A DNA stretch of 64,000 nt from Mauremys mutica (GCF_020497125.1 NC_059077.1:33059340-33123339), one strand, 5' to 3'. Shown: positions 22,775-35,656, counted from the first letter of the stretch. Program-made: numbers and translations. Notes: generated from the letters alone by a model not told the origin.

Positions 22775-23395
22775 GGCAGGCTCCAGGGTGGGGCGCAGAA
22801 GGGGACTCTGGGCTGGTGCTGGGGATGAGAGATTTGGGGTGCAGGAGAGGGATCAGGGCTGGGATAGGGAGTTGGAATGCAGGGGATGTGAGAGCTCCAG
22901 CTGGGGGTGAGAGGTTTGGGTGTATGAGGGTGCTCCGGGCTGGGATTGAAGGGTTCAGAGGGCGGGGGGAGGGAAATCAGGGCTGGGGCACAGGAGGAGG
23001 TGCAGGCTCTTGTATTAACTAGCCTCAGGCAGCTCCTGGAAGCAGCAGCATATCCTCCCCACTGGCTCCTACACAGAGGCATGGCCAGGGGACTCTGCGC
23101 ACTGTCCCGTCCACAGGCACCGCCCCCACAGCTCCCATTGGCCGTGGTTCCTGGCCAGTGGGAGCTGCGAATCTGGCACTTGGAGCAGGGACAGTGCACA
23201 GAGCCCCCTGGCTGCCCCTATGCCTAGGAGCCAGATGGAGGGACATGCCGCTGTTTCCAGGAGCTGCGCAGAGCCAAGGGAGGCAGGGAGCCTGCCTTAG
23301 CCCTGCTGCACCGCCGACCGGACTGTTGATGGCCCAGTCAGTGGTGCTGCTGCTCTGACCATGTTCTGGTCAAAAACTGGACACCTGGCAACCCT
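22775..23395 (+). mobile_element. hAT miniature element, mosaic copy
   Basis: The interior repeats the GC-rich body of the elements at 29941..30659 and 32689..33349 (GGGCTGGGATTGAAGGGTTC, CAGCTCCTGGAAGCAGCAGC, GACAGTGCACAGAGCCCCCT). Its right end is different: TTCTGGTCAAAAACTGGACA then CCTGGCAACCCTA, the end of another family. The left end is not clear. It looks like a chimera of two miniature families or one inserted at the edge of another. Confidence 0.65.
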
Positions 23396-24409
23396 ACCTC
23401 TGAGCAATGTGGAGAAAGGCAGCTAGTGACAGGAGGGCGAGTCTAGAAGCCAGTGTCAAAGAGAGGCTCTCCCCTAAACCCCATGACTCACCCTCTGCTC
23501 CCCTCCAAGCTAGCCAGCAGAAGCAGCCACAGAGATCAGGGCCAAGAAAAAGCTCACTAAACTAGCTTCTTATACCACAAGACTATTAACTCTGCAATAT
23601 TGTCTGAGGGTCTCTGGGAACTCATTCTGACAGTGAAGGGGCTTCACCAAGGGGATACTCAGAATACAGTTTTATTAACTAGTGATTTGCCATTCAGGAT
23701 TCAAATCTGCTTCTACTCAGGAGCATGTTATAGCTGGCTGAAATGCTACAGTATTTCCCATAGATAAGAACATTATTTGACAGGAAACAGCATTAGGCTC
23801 CACCAGTGTTCAAAACTAGAGCTGACCTAAAAGGAGGAAACCCTTTCCATGAAAAACTTGTGTTTTTGAGAAAGTTTCATCCTGAAATGCAATGACAAAG
23901 TGAAAATTTTCACATTTCAAGAAAGATTTCACTGTAGGAAAACTAAATTTTATGGTTTTCCAGCTGCTCTCAAGGTTGTGTCAATTTCACTTGTGCTTTC
24001 AGGCCAGCTGCTGGAGAACTCAGCTACTCTATCCCTCACTTCTCAGGAGCTGGGGGAAGCAAAGCCAGAGCACCCTGCTGTGTTTCAACAAAAGTTTAGT
24101 GGAATCTATACAAGATTCACTGAAACATTTCATTCTACCGAATCGGCATTTTCCAACAAAACTTAGTTTTACTGGAAGATTTCCAATCAGCTCTTTTCAC
24201 AGCCCCTTTATTATGCTTACAAATTCAAAGGTTTCTTTTGTAGTTAGATTTTATACACAAAATAGAACGTTCTTCTATGTCAAGAGCATTTTTGTTGCTC
24301 AATAAGGGTGGAAGCTCCAATTCTGTAAGAACATCATGGGGGGGGGTACCCAATGACATGATTTTTTTTCTCCTAGTTTATTATTTGCAATTAAGTATAG
24401 ACTTTACAT
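23396..24409 (-). other. PLPP1 intron 1, nothing recognised
   Basis: No supported gene or repeat in this stretch. Confidence 0.4.
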
Positions 24410-24891
24410 CAGGGGTCTCAAACACACGGCCCGCGGAGTTATTTGCTGCAGCCCACCAAGCTCCCCGTAGCACCCCCTCCCCCAAGTTATTTCCTGCAGC
24501 CAAGCTCCCCTCACCTGCCGCCCCCACCCTGCCCAGCACACTGCGTCCCCGCTCCTATGCCTACCTCCAGGCACTTCCCACCACCAAACAGCTGTTTGGC
24601 AGCGCTTTCCAGGAGGGAGGGGAAGGAACGAGGAGCCATATACTCAGGGGAAGAGGCGGAGAAGAGGCGGGGATTTGGGAAAGGGATTGGAATAGGGGCA
24701 GGGAGGGAGCGGAGTTGGGGTGGAGACTTTGGGGAAGGGGTAGGAAGAGGCAGGGCGGGGCGGAGCCTCATGGAAGAGGTGGAGTGGGGGCAGGGCCAGA
24801 GGCAGCGGGGTGGTGTGTCTGTGATGCAGCCCTCGGGCCAATGTACTAGTCCTCATGTGGCCCTCGTGGTCATTTGAGTTTGAGATCCCTG
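24410..24891. mobile_element. hAT miniature element with near-perfect 8-bp TSD
   Basis: The 482-base element starts CAGGGGTCTCAAACACACGG and ends AGTTTGAGATCCCTG, inverted matches. The flanks are CTTTACAT (24402..24409) and CTTTACAC (24892..24899), differing at one base. The interior is GC-rich and has no transposase. Open frames inside (for example 24277..24849) are compositional. Confidence 0.85.
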
Positions 24892-27384
24892 CTTTACACT
24901 GTCTTTGGTACTTCTTTCCTCAAAACCAGGAGGGTATATCTATACATAGTTATTCAAGCAATTATATAGCTTACCCTACATTTATTCCAATTCTTATTTT
25001 TTATGTTGCTATGTAAAGAAATGCATTATTCATCATTTCCTCTTTTAAATAGTATTAATTTTTTACTTGTGATTTGTCTCAAGTCTATTTGGAAGGGAAT
25101 ATAATGCAATTAAAATCCACAAAAACAGCATTTTAAAGTTGGTTGTTTTCTTTTGATTAGTAATAAAAGGCTACCTTAAAACTGCTGGATACATAAAAAT
25201 GCATCAAAAAGTTCTTCTTATCGAAGCACATTTGGCATTTATTAACCAATACAAGTATTATCAGCAGGTCATGAATTGGATTGTTTGTCACCCTTTCAAA
25301 GTTTTAGAATTAGTAGATCTCATCCTCTCACACCTATTTTTTATTCATAGACTGGATGAGGAAACTCTCGTTTTTTAACTTTGAATGAATGAATCATTGA
25401 ATAAACTATCTAAATAAACTGAAATGAAGAAAATATTCTCCCTGTGCTTGCAAAAAGGCCAATACTGTAAAAAAGATGTTTTAGCACTTCAACAAACTCT
25501 AGTTCCAGGTCCTTAGCCAGTGGCTTCCAGAAGTTTATTGGTCTTAATTTCTTTTTTAAAAACATTGTCAGTAAACATATACAAATTATTATTTTTTAAA
25601 AAATTAAGCAAAGTGATTAATAGATTAGAGTAAGTTTTGGCCTTAACAGAGGATGCCATAATTTCAAATAGGTTTATGTATTAAAAATCCTAATATAAAA
25701 AAATTGATTTTTATCCAGTCTGTGTAATATAAGTGGATTGCGAATCTGTCAAATCCACACCAATGTCTTCCTTCAACTTGTCTTTAAATGTAGTCAGAAC
25801 TTGTTTGTCAAACTCAAAATGCCACACCTGCTAATTCCTAGAGTTATGCTGGAGAGCTGGTATTCTTGCTTTGCAAAAATCATGTCACCCTATCACTCAG
25901 GCAGGTCACACCTCTCCACACAAGGAGTCTCCAACTAAATGCTATTCATTAGCAAAGCTTAGTGATTTTTTTAAATTAAGAATGTGACCTGTAAAAGTGT
26001 ATTTTAATTCCTAGAATTATGCTGTGACCTAGCCCAGCACTCAGCTAACATTCCATTACAAACCTTATAACCATAGGTTCTCAGGATTCAAGCTACAGGG
26101 AAAATTGAGTTTTCCCTATCAACTATGCAAATATAAGTGTTATACAAACATTCCTATAGGATAATGGAAGGATAGATTCTGTGGGAAGCTAGTGCCCAGT
26201 ACTATTAAAAATTCAATTTGGCAATCAGTGGGAGTTTTGCCACAGCTTATCAGAATCCTACGGCCAGCAATGAAACTAAGTCAAGTCAGATTCACATTGC
26301 TGAGGAAAGTCAGTGAGCAGCTGCCACCAAGAAAGGTGCTGGGACTATTCACTTAGGGGAAGACCACCTCAAAGACACCTTAGCTGGAGGAGTAGAGGTA
26401 GCAGAGCCCTCTTCCCTGCCCACCTTACCCAGAGCAGCCAGGAGGCTGGCACAAAGCATAGACCAATAGAGAGAGACAGCCCCTCAGAACAGCCAGGGGG
26501 TCCTGCAATGACTGGAAGAGAGAAGAGACAGAAAGCTCCTTGAAACAGAAGAGGGAAAGAGGTACTTAGAATTTGTCAAAACACCTAGTAGCTAGACAGA
26601 GGCAGATACAGAAGGTGGAGATCAATGCAGCCTCTTTATTCCCAGCAGCCAGGAATGAGTGAAGGGAGAAAAACTGGGCTGTTTGCCAGAATGCTGCCCC
26701 TGGACCTCACTGGCAGGTTCCCTTTACCTTGTCTTTCCTATTTATACCTGGCTAGTAGATCTTTCCTATCCTGACTGTAAGTGCCTAAGATTGTTAGCTG
26801 AAGCATTTTTAATACTATCATGTTTATACCAACCTAATGATTCTGATACTGTGATTTAAGAAAGCCCTCTGGTAAACAGAGAGGGTACACATTTGATTAA
26901 AACTAAACTAGCTATAATAAAGCTGAGCTAACTTCTTTTTTCATTAGTGAGAACATGCCAATAATTTGCTGAGTGGCTGAGAAGGAACAAGATTAAGAAG
27001 AGTAATAACCACAATGCTCTTTAATAGCCACCTCACTGGCCCAGCCTGTGGTGTGATACTGATGACACCTCAAAGAGGAAGTCATTTACTGTGCCATTCC
27101 TGCTGGATAAGGATGGCTGTGGCCGCTCAGGAGTGCAGAAGTGGGGAGGGGGAAAGGATTTGTCCTCTGGCTCGGAGGAGACTGTTCATAGAAATTCTTG
27201 GGGCTGGAGGAGGCAAAGGGAGGGGGGAAGATTTCTGTTTAAATCATTTATTGTAAGGATTAAAGCTATTCTCTCACCTCCAATTAAGGTTAGTTCTATG
27301 GGAAATGAGATTCTAGTTCATTATCTACATTATCCACCCCACTTAAAAATGAATTACACATAACATCTTTGAAGTGCCTTATAA
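24892..27384 (-). other. PLPP1 intron 1, nothing firm
   Basis: Mostly AT-rich. The passage 26280..26560 (ACCACCTCAAAGACACCTTA, AGCTGGAGGAGTAGAGGTAG) has an LTR-like look, but no terminal TG/CA or target duplication could be fixed. Confidence 0.35.
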
Positions 27385-27490
27385 ACATGAGCTCATTAAT
27401 CTTCACCACTCCTGTTTTAAGTATGCAAACAAGTACAATTTGAGTTTTACAGACGGAGAAAATAGAGGCAGTGAGAGGTCAGTGGCCTGA
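27385..27490 (-). repeat. MIR SINE fragment
   Basis: GAGTTTTACAGACGGAGAAA then GAGGCAGTGAGAGGTCAGTG is a diverged, reversed MIR core, preceded by CATGAGCTCATTAATCTTCA as in the family. Confidence 0.6.
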
Positions 27491-29700
27491 TTTTCAGAGT
27501 TGTTGACTGCCTGTAAATCCTACTGAAAGCCACCTGTACATTCTGCTGCAAATATTCAGCACATATTAGAATAATTGATTTTATCACAGTAGTACAGGTA
27601 GGAATATACAGTGAATTTGAATCTGGCTGCACTAGCGTGATCACGTAAAATTATTAAAAAGGAAATCAACCTGGGGTCAAGACCTTGTTTTTCCAGATTT
27701 TGTAGCTGTCCAGCCCACTCTTATCTTGCCTTCCCTATTCCCAGAAAGGAAGCAGACTGTCAAACAGGTGGAGAAGTTCTGCAGCTACAATCACAGATTT
27801 TCTGCTTAAAAGTCTGTGCGTAAAATGAATCTAGCGATTCAGGTTTTATTAAAAGCCTGTCAAGTTAGATGGTTTGACCATTTCCCCACCCCAAGCTAGT
27901 ATACATTGGGCTGCAACTGCTGAAAGTAATTTCAAGTCAATGACCATGAACCTGTACACATGACTGATTTTTAACTATGGAAAGACGCAACGGTTCTCCT
28001 TTCCTGTGCAGCTTAGTAAGAATGTAGCATAGCAGTGTTCTACTTAAACAAACAAGGTTCTTAACAGATCCAGGTTATGATGGCAGTGTCAGAGAAACTA
28101 CAGGTTTTCCATAACACACTACACCATCCCTAAGACCATGCCATTTTTCCGTACTGTATCACAATAGCATGCATCAGAATATAAATAAGAGAACTATTTT
28201 AGTAAATCAGAGCCAGGCACTCTCTTGGCAAACCGGAGTTTTCATAACTTGTAACTGTTTCCAGAGCACACCAGTTGTGTCTTTAAACTGTCATTATTAT
28301 AGTGTTTGAAAATAAACTGCATTTTAATGCACATTTAAGTAATTAGACATAGTATTTGTTTTTGCAAAAAAATATTTCTACTTTTGAAGCTGGACAAGTT
28401 TGTTCAGAGTTAGTTTAAAAGTAATAAGCTTTTTATGTAACTGTCACATTTGAGTACACAGAATGGTTCTACAGTACGTTCAGATACATCTCATCTAACT
28501 TTTCTCACATTTTATTTGTATGAATAAGAAGGAAGCTAGGTGATATAGGGAAGTAAGTGCTTAGATACCACAATATTTCATGTGAGTAGAGGTATTATCT
28601 GCCTTGTTGAAGATTATAATAGAACCATTAGCTATACACAGATCAACAACTGCCTTGCCATATATTTTAGATGTCCGTTATTAAGAACTTTCCCTTTGGG
28701 AAGAAAGTTCCATTTCCAATGCTGATGTGACCACAGATCTAAGAAGAGAATAAGAGGTGACGGAGTCCTGAGTTTGAATGAAATTCTGGTTTTAATACAG
28801 GCCACAGAAAGAACTGTAAACATGAAAGCAAACAATGTGTGTATTGGGGAGGATGGAAGTAGAAGAAATGGACTTTTGCATATAAAGAAGCATCCACAAA
28901 ATAGGCAGGAGGTCTGAAAGCTTAATTTTAGCTAGAAAAGAAAGAAAAATCAGATCTGCCTTTTTAAGATGATTCTGTGGTAACTGGAGAGCCTCATGAA
29001 GTGACATTACAGGAGGCTGAAAGCTAAACCAAAGAAAAAAGGAGAGGAGACATTTTTACTCAACCTGTCTAAAAAAAATTTTAAATTAATATCCATTTGA
29101 TGCCAATTTCTGTCACTTGGTAGAAAGGATGTCAGTTAAAGAGATGACATTAAATTCTTACAGCTTAATTGGAGGGGTACAGTGAACACTGGAGGCCCAC
29201 AGAACATCGTCAAGAAAAACTATAAAAGAACAAACCTTTGCTGATATTTCTATGTCAAGAAGGAGACTATATTATACAAGCAGCACAAGGGGCAGAAAAT
29301 TTAATTTTTTACATCTTTTGTAGGTCCTTTTTAAAAGTATCTTGATTTCACAAGCTAAATCTCTTCAATGACTTACACAGCTCAAAAGTTTAATATTAAA
29401 AAAAATTCATGAATACAAAGTGACAGCATCTAACTAGTTTTCAGATTAATATTAGTTGGAGAAGTTAACCAGAGTGGAACCCAAACAATGGCAATAAAGC
29501 AATTCAGCATTAAGGTTGGAAAGCAGTTATAGTCAAATGGTGAGCTCATTCCCTGTCATCCTGGAAGAATGGCTAGGTCTCCCATGAGTAAGTCTGCAGT
29601 AGGAGGAAACAGCATAGCCACAATTAATGAAAAGGGGCCAATTTCTGAATATCTGCACTAGGACTGCATAGGAGTTTCAGAAGTGATACCTGAGCACGCA
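27491..29700 (-). other. PLPP1 intron 1, nothing recognised
   Basis: AT-rich intronic DNA; no exon-like signals. Confidence 0.4.
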
Positions 29701-29727
29701 TGCACACACACACACACGCGCACACAC
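29701..29727 (+). repeat. CA microsatellite
   Basis: A short (CA)n tract interrupted by CGCG. Confidence 0.9.
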
Positions 29728-29940
29728 CCCTATCACTTAGAACATACGCAGACACTGGGAGTATAAGCACTCCCCAAATCATTAAGGGGTTCTCCTCCTT
29801 TAGATGGAAGATTTGCTGCCAAGTTCCCCCCCCCCCTCGCTTTAAAAAAAAATCTCTCCCTCTCTCTCCAATAAAAACTAGCTCAAAGAGCCAGCCTTCA
29901 TCCCCCTAAAAAAAGGGCACAAACGTAATATCCCATAGGG

Positions 29941-30659
29941 CAGGGGTAGGCAAATTTTTTGGCCTGAGGGCCACATCTGGGTATGGAAATTGTATGGCAG
30001 ACCATGAATGCTCACAAAATTGGGGCTGGCTATGAGAGGGTGTGAGGCATCTGGCTGGGGGTGCGGGCTCTGGGGTGGGGCCAGAAAGGAGGAGTTCAGG
30101 GTGCAGGAGGGGGCTCTGGGCTGGGGTGCAAAGGGGTGAGGGCTCCAGCTGGGGGTGCGGGCTCTGGGGTAGAGCTGGGGATGCAGGGTTGAAGGTGCAA
30201 GAGGGTGCTCCAGGCTGGGACTGAAGGGTTCAGAGGGCAGGAGGGGAATCAGGGCTGGGGCAGGGGCACAGAAGGGGGCCAAGGGTGCAGGCTCCGGGCA
30301 GCACTTACCTCAAGCAGCTCCTGGAGGCAGCGGCATGTCCTGCCTCAGTCTCCTATGCAGACGTGCAGCCAGGTGGCTCTGTGCACTGCCTCGCTCGCAG
30401 GTGCCGCCCCCACATCTCCCATTGGCTGTCATTCCTGGCCAACGGGAACTGTCAGGGCAGTGCTTGGGTGGGGACAGTGTGCAGAGCCCCCTGGCTGCCC
30501 CTACATGTAGGAGTTGGAGGGGAGACATGCTGCTGCTTCCGGGAGCTGCGCGGAGCCCACAGCATGTGGGGAGCAGGACAAGCCCTCAATCCCACTCCCC
30601 AGTGGGAGCTTGAGGGCCAGATTAAATGCGGCCCCCAGGCCATAGTTTGCCCACCGCTG
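29941..30659 (+). mobile_element. hAT miniature element with exact 8-bp TSD
   Basis: The 719-base element starts CAGGGGTAGGCAAATTTTTT and ends CATAGTTTGCCCACCGCTG. The same eight bases, CCATAGGG, flank it at 29933..29940 and 30660..30667. Both ends carry the 'GGCC...GGGCC' block typical of this turtle family (GGCCTGAGGGCCACATCTGG; GCGGCCCCCAGGCCATAG). The GC-rich interior creates many overlapping open frames, none with a protein family. A sister copy lies inverted at 32689..33349. Confidence 0.9.
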
Positions 30660-30667
30660 CCATAGGG

Positions 30668-32157
30668 GGTTACTATATCCTCTCATTACAATTTACAAAC
30701 ATCTCCCCCCAGTCAGAATCTTTGCAGTTATAATTTGGTTTTATGCTGCAAGTTTATTCTGTGGTCAGAACTGTAGCCACACATCAGTTAATGCATAGTG
30801 GTTGCAATGCTGTGGTCATGTAACAATGTATCCCAAGAAGTTAAAGTATATTTTAAGAGAGTGTCCTATTTCTCATACACAGCACCACTGTGATGTCTTC
30901 ATGTTAATCTCACATGGCCCAGTCTCGCTCCCTCTGAAGTCAATCAGGAGATTTGCCATTGATTTCAGCAGGAGTTGGACAGGTGATGGTGAAAAAGTTT
31001 ACATTAGGGTTTCTGTGCTTCATTACAGACTATAAATATACTGTACGGAATTGATAAAACCGGGAGTTTTATTTTAATTTTACACTGATGCCTGAAATCC
31101 AGACAATTATTGTTTAAAAAAAGTCTCCTGAAGTCAGTATTTTCCACTGACTTCAACAGGCTTTGAATGAGGCCCAAACTTATTTTATTGAAGCAGACTC
31201 CCAGCAAAGAGGGGGGAAGCCCCCCTCCCTTTTTTTTAAATGGACAATTAAAAGCAGGTTGGATGGAGCACTCAAGACCATATGAAAGGGAACAAACCAC
31301 ACTGGCAGACCAAGAGGATGGACTGCTTGTACTTATGGATCTTTACCATCTCTGATTTCTGTAAGTAGAATCTAGAATTCTAACATAACCTGCTAAGTGA
31401 TTACTTTTTATTGAGGCTTTTGTGAACTTAATCTTTTGTGACTAGTAGGGAATTTTAAAACTTTTGTAGCTATATACTGTGTTCTTCCAGTCATCACACT
31501 TTTGATAGTTGGTTTCACATATTCAATCCAGCTGAACTAAACCTGAAGACATTCTTCCCACCTCCACCCATAAGTGCTGCCACCAGTCATGTGCTGGGGG
31601 AGGGGGGGAAGAGAGGCTAAGACCCTCTATGTTGTTTGCCCAATGTAAAAGGTCTCTTTAGTAAGTTGCTCCCTAACTGATTGTGTAAGAGAACCTCTTT
31701 TACTTTCCTTTGACTATCTCATTTGATCTCCATCCTTCCCCTCCCCCTGCAACCACCTAATATAGGTAGAGATGTTTACTGATCAGCTGAAGTGCTCACC
31801 TGCATCTTCATACATTATTCCAAGGAGAGAATGATAAGGTTTTAAAATTTAATCCATCAGGAGACATGAGGAATATAGAGAACTAACCTAAAATATAGGT
31901 AGTGCAGAGAAAATAAAAGTTTTCCATGAAGGCAAACAACTACACTAAATAAACTATATACAGTTTGAACTGAAGCTACTAAAACCCAGGTGTTTCCATC
32001 TAAAACATAAGAGCCAGACCAGCAGCTTAAGACAACAGCTACTAAATCTAGCATTTACTAGTAAGACCAACTCTGGATTTTTGCTTCCTAATATGGCAGA
32101 AGTGACAGCTTCTGCATGAGGTGGATCACATTATGCAAAGCGAAGGGAGTTTTTTGG
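30668..32157 (-). other. PLPP1 intron 1 with short fold-back relics
   Basis: Two short pieces near 30930..30980 and 31127..31175 contain CTGAAGTCAAT-like and CATTGATTTCAG-like words in opposite orientation, resembling the fold-back family at 59993..60064. Nothing else was recognised. Confidence 0.4.
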
Positions 32158-32247
32158 AAGCAGCAAAGAATCCTGTGGCACCTTATAGACTAACAGACGT
32201 TTTGCAGCATGAGCTTTCGTGGATGAATACCCACTTCTTCGGATGCA
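32158..32247 (-). mobile_element. 90-base turtle repeat with exact 10-bp TSD
   Basis: The 90-base unit is flanked by AGTTTTTTGG on both sides (32148..32157 and 32248..32257). On the minus strand it reads TGCATCCGAAGAAGTGGGTA, a stem, CACGAAAGCTCATGC, then GACTATAAGGTGCC material ahead of GCTGCTT. The architecture is that of the hammerhead-like core: GCAT/ATGC outer stem, CCGAAGA, GTGGG/CCAC stem, GAAA. A longer duplication than hAT elements make suggests retroposition. Confidence 0.8.
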
Positions 32248-32658
32248 AGTTTTTTGGGTGCTGTTCTTGGCAGCAAAAGCATTCAAGGATTAGGAAAAAC
32301 AAAAACAGGGTGAAGAAAAAGCCTTGCAGTTTTGTTCAGTCACTTGTGTTCTCAGATTTTAGAAGAGAATGCTTCTCTCACGTGCGCTGTAGCTAATCTG
32401 AAGACAAGTTGCACCTTTCACCTGACTCTGAAGATTCAACAACAATTTGCATTCTAGAAGTTTAACATCTACATGATGAGAAACTTGGAAGTGGTACCAA
32501 CAGTATGTTTATGAGTCACAAGAAGTCAAGGTAGAGGTGACAAGGCTAGTGAACTACAGCATTCAGGAACTACAACACCACACAGAAATAGGCATTGTTT
32601 GATCAGCACTGACACCTCAACTGTCATTTAAGCTTTGCCTTCACTGAGGCTATATCTA

Positions 32659-32685
32659 CCACACACACACACACACACACACACA
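32659..32685 (+). repeat. AC microsatellite
   Basis: About twelve AC units directly next to the left end of the hAT element at 32689. Confidence 0.95.
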
Positions 32686-32688
32686 GGT

Positions 32689-33349
32689 CAGGGGTGAGCA
32701 AACTATAGCCCTCAAGCTCCCACTGGGAAGCGGGGTCTGAGGCTTGCCCGGCTCCAGCCAGGGAGCAGGGTCAGGGGCCACTCCATGCGACTCCCAGAAG
32801 CAGCAGCATAGCCTCCCTCCAGCTCTTACGTGTAGGGGCAGCCAGGGGACTCCGCTCTGCACACTGCCCCTGCCCCAAGTGCTGCCCCCGCAGCTCCCAT
32901 TGGTCAGGAACTGCGGCCAATGAGAGTTGCAGGGGCAGTGCCTTCGGATAGGGTGGTGCCTCCACACAGGAGCCAAAAAAGGGACATGCCGCTGCTTCCC
33001 GGAGCCACTTGAGGTAAGCGCTGTCCGGAGCCTGTACCACTGAGCCTCCCCCTGTACCCCAACCCCCTGATCCTCTTCCCGCCCTCCAAACCCCTCAATC
33101 CCAGCCCAGAGCACCCTCCTACACCCCAAACCCTCATCCTCAGCCCCACCCTAGAGCCTGCACCCCCAGCCGGAGCCCTCGCCCCCTGCACTCCCTCCCC
33201 AGCCCGGAGCCCCCTCCTGCACCCTGAACTCCTTTCTGGCCCCACCCCAGAGCCCGCACCCCCACCCCCATTTTGTGAGCATTCATGGCCCGTCATACAA
33301 TTTCTATTCCCAGATGTGGCCCTGGGGCCAAAAAGTTTGCTCACCCCTG
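32689..33349 (-). mobile_element. hAT miniature element, inverted sister copy
   Basis: It starts CAGGGGTGAGCAAACTATAG and ends AAAAGTTTGCTCACCCCTG. The interior is the reverse of the 29941 element: the reversed flank CATTCATGGCCCGTCATACA near 33280 corresponds to 29985..30015 of that copy. No convincing target duplication was seen, perhaps because the left edge abuts a microsatellite. The large minus-strand open frames here are compositional. Confidence 0.85.
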
Positions 33350-35656
33350 GTGTAGCTACACATCAGTGAAATACTTTGGTGGTGGGGAGGAGACAGGGCA
33401 GGGCAGGGGAACAAAAAAACAGAACAGCACCTTGCTGCTGCTGGAGCCTCTCCCTACAGCAGGGAAGGGCTCCAGCAGCACAGGAGCAGCATGACGCTAT
33501 GCTGCTAAAAATAGCAGTGTAGACAGGAAGCAATGCTTGGGATAGTAGGAAGTGTCTAGGGTGTGTACTCACATACATACCCACTCCCTTCAAGGCATCT
33601 TTTCGCTGCTCTCCTAAGCTGTGCCCCACCTGCTATGCTGCTATTTGTGCTGGGGGCAGGGGCTACATGTTCACCAAAAGAAGCGTGCAGCATAGAGTAC
33701 ATGGGAAAAATATGGGGAAGGGGGGTTTAAAAACAGAGATGGTTTATGCTCATTAACTAGGATTTTTACAGCAAGATTATGACTAAACACTTCAGCTATC
33801 CTTCTGTAGACCCACACCACTATCTTTTTTGGCAGTAGAGACATCGCCTTAGTCTCTAATCCACCCAGAGTGGAAGAGAGATACTGGTCCACATTTGTTC
33901 CAGATAAATTATAACACAATGCTCTATATGATCCAATACTCTTCTGCAACTTTCCATCACTTTCAATATTTTAAAAATGAAGCTGATTTAAATCTAACAG
34001 AGTCAGCATTCTCTTATCTTATCTGAAGTATTATTAAACACAAAAGCATAATTATAGTCAGTGACTAATTGATATTTGTATATTATTGCTTCTGTCACAC
34101 TGCACCAGCTTTATGGGAGGTAGACAAGATGATCTGTGCTATAAAAGAAATTACTCATCTTTTTAGATGTACACAACACAATACAAGAAAAATGATAGTT
34201 TAGTTCCTCAAGTTATTTACAAAAGGAGAGGATTACCTATCTAGTTGGAAGAGTATTCATCTAACAGCATCACAGGTGTTTCATCAACCATGTTAAGACA
34301 TCAGCAGTGTTAATAATTCATCATCAATGGGAAGAAGAAAAAAATTCTATTTCCTCATAGCTTACAGCTTTATTGTACCTACAGTCAGTTATGGGGTAGA
34401 AATCCCTGTCATCAACTGTCAAGTCAATAGTTTATTCTGTATGGGTTAAGTAATGGATTAAGGCGTTTTATTTTTTCGGTTGTTCAAACCGATGAATTTG
34501 TTCACCTTCTTCAATAAGTCAGCACATCTTGTAGGCAAATGTCATGTGCTTTTACCTGTGGGCCCAGAGTGCAAACAACTATGATCTTCAGGGAAGACAT
34601 GAGTCAGGAAATAAAAAGCCCGGTAAATAATACAAAAACTTGTCTAATTAGAAAACAAACTGACCAGTTTCTATGGCACTTTGACACCCAGTGTTACTTG
34701 TAAGGGTGTTGCATTTTCACTCTGTCTTGTTTGTATTACACTGTATATTCTTTGGGGCAAGGACTGCATCTTACTATCTTCTAAGCATTGTGTTCCTCTA
34801 TGGTAATCTTAATATATAAGTGAGGGCTCAACTGCAAGATATCTGGACAACCTATACACACACATTTCTCCACTAGAAAAGAGGGATGTTCTGGGGTGTG
34901 CAGGAAGAGGAGGTAATCTGTAGTTCAGACCACCTGTATTTTCTAGAGGAGATAAAATATTTCCCTGTAAGGAAAGATATACAGTACAATAACCTTGAAA
35001 ATAGGTTATTGCCTACAGTCTTGCAGACCAGTACAGGAGACACTACAGGGAAAAGAAAGGGAAAAAAAGACACTCAAGATACAGTGAAATCCAAATAATT
35101 TCGTAGTAGACTCCAAAAAGAAAGAAAGTTTATATAAAGTCTTAGCAAACCGCCCCCCCCCAATAGTGTAACAACCTTTTTTATGACAGCATATCAAAAT
35201 TTGAGGTTGGTCCTAGACTCTGGCTGGTCTATCAAGCTAGAAGTATTTTGAATGACACTGCTAAGGAGGGTTTCCCCTGATATATCAGACATTTCCCAGT
35301 GGTCACATTCATGAAACATTAAGCTTAATCTCCAGTAGGGATATCTTTAGTCCCACAGGCACACAGATCATTTGAGTAGCACAAGGTGAGACCCAAGGAT
35401 GTTTGGAGAACTAGAAGCATTTCATATTAGGGAGGAGTTTTCCTCAGAAGTGTAAATATCTTTCATGAAGACCAGAGGCTAAAGCCACACTCTCCATAAT
35501 ACACTCAACTACAATCAGGTGCTCTTCCCAGGGACTCGCTCAAGAAAGACAATCTAGCACCAAAGTCTATTCCCGTCCCATCCCCTTCAGGTATAAACTA
35601 AGCCATTCCCTAATTTCACAAATAGTACAGCCCACATATCTTAATGAATTGGAGAT
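33350..35656 (-). other. PLPP1 intron 1 with an L2/MIR-like tail
   Basis: Around 34745..34800, ATTCTTTGGGGCAAGGACTG then ATCTTACTATCTTCTAAGCA resembles the 3' tail of an ancient L2/MIR-type repeat. The rest is unremarkable. A C-run occurs at about 35151..35161. Confidence 0.4.

Noticed and set aside
22501..23199. 232-codon open frame (minus)
   Set aside because: Mostly inside the mosaic hAT miniature element; the proline/serine-rich text is a translation of its GC-rich body.
24277..24877. 190- and 144-codon overlapping open frames (plus)
   Set aside because: They cross or lie within a hAT miniature element with defined ends; no transposase or other motif.
32656..33344. 157- and 146-codon open frames (minus)
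   Set aside because: Inside the inverted hAT copy and running into the AC microsatellite.
32681..33357. Target duplication around the hAT element at 32689
   Set aside because: The flanking octamers ACACAGGT and GTGTAGCT agree at only four positions.
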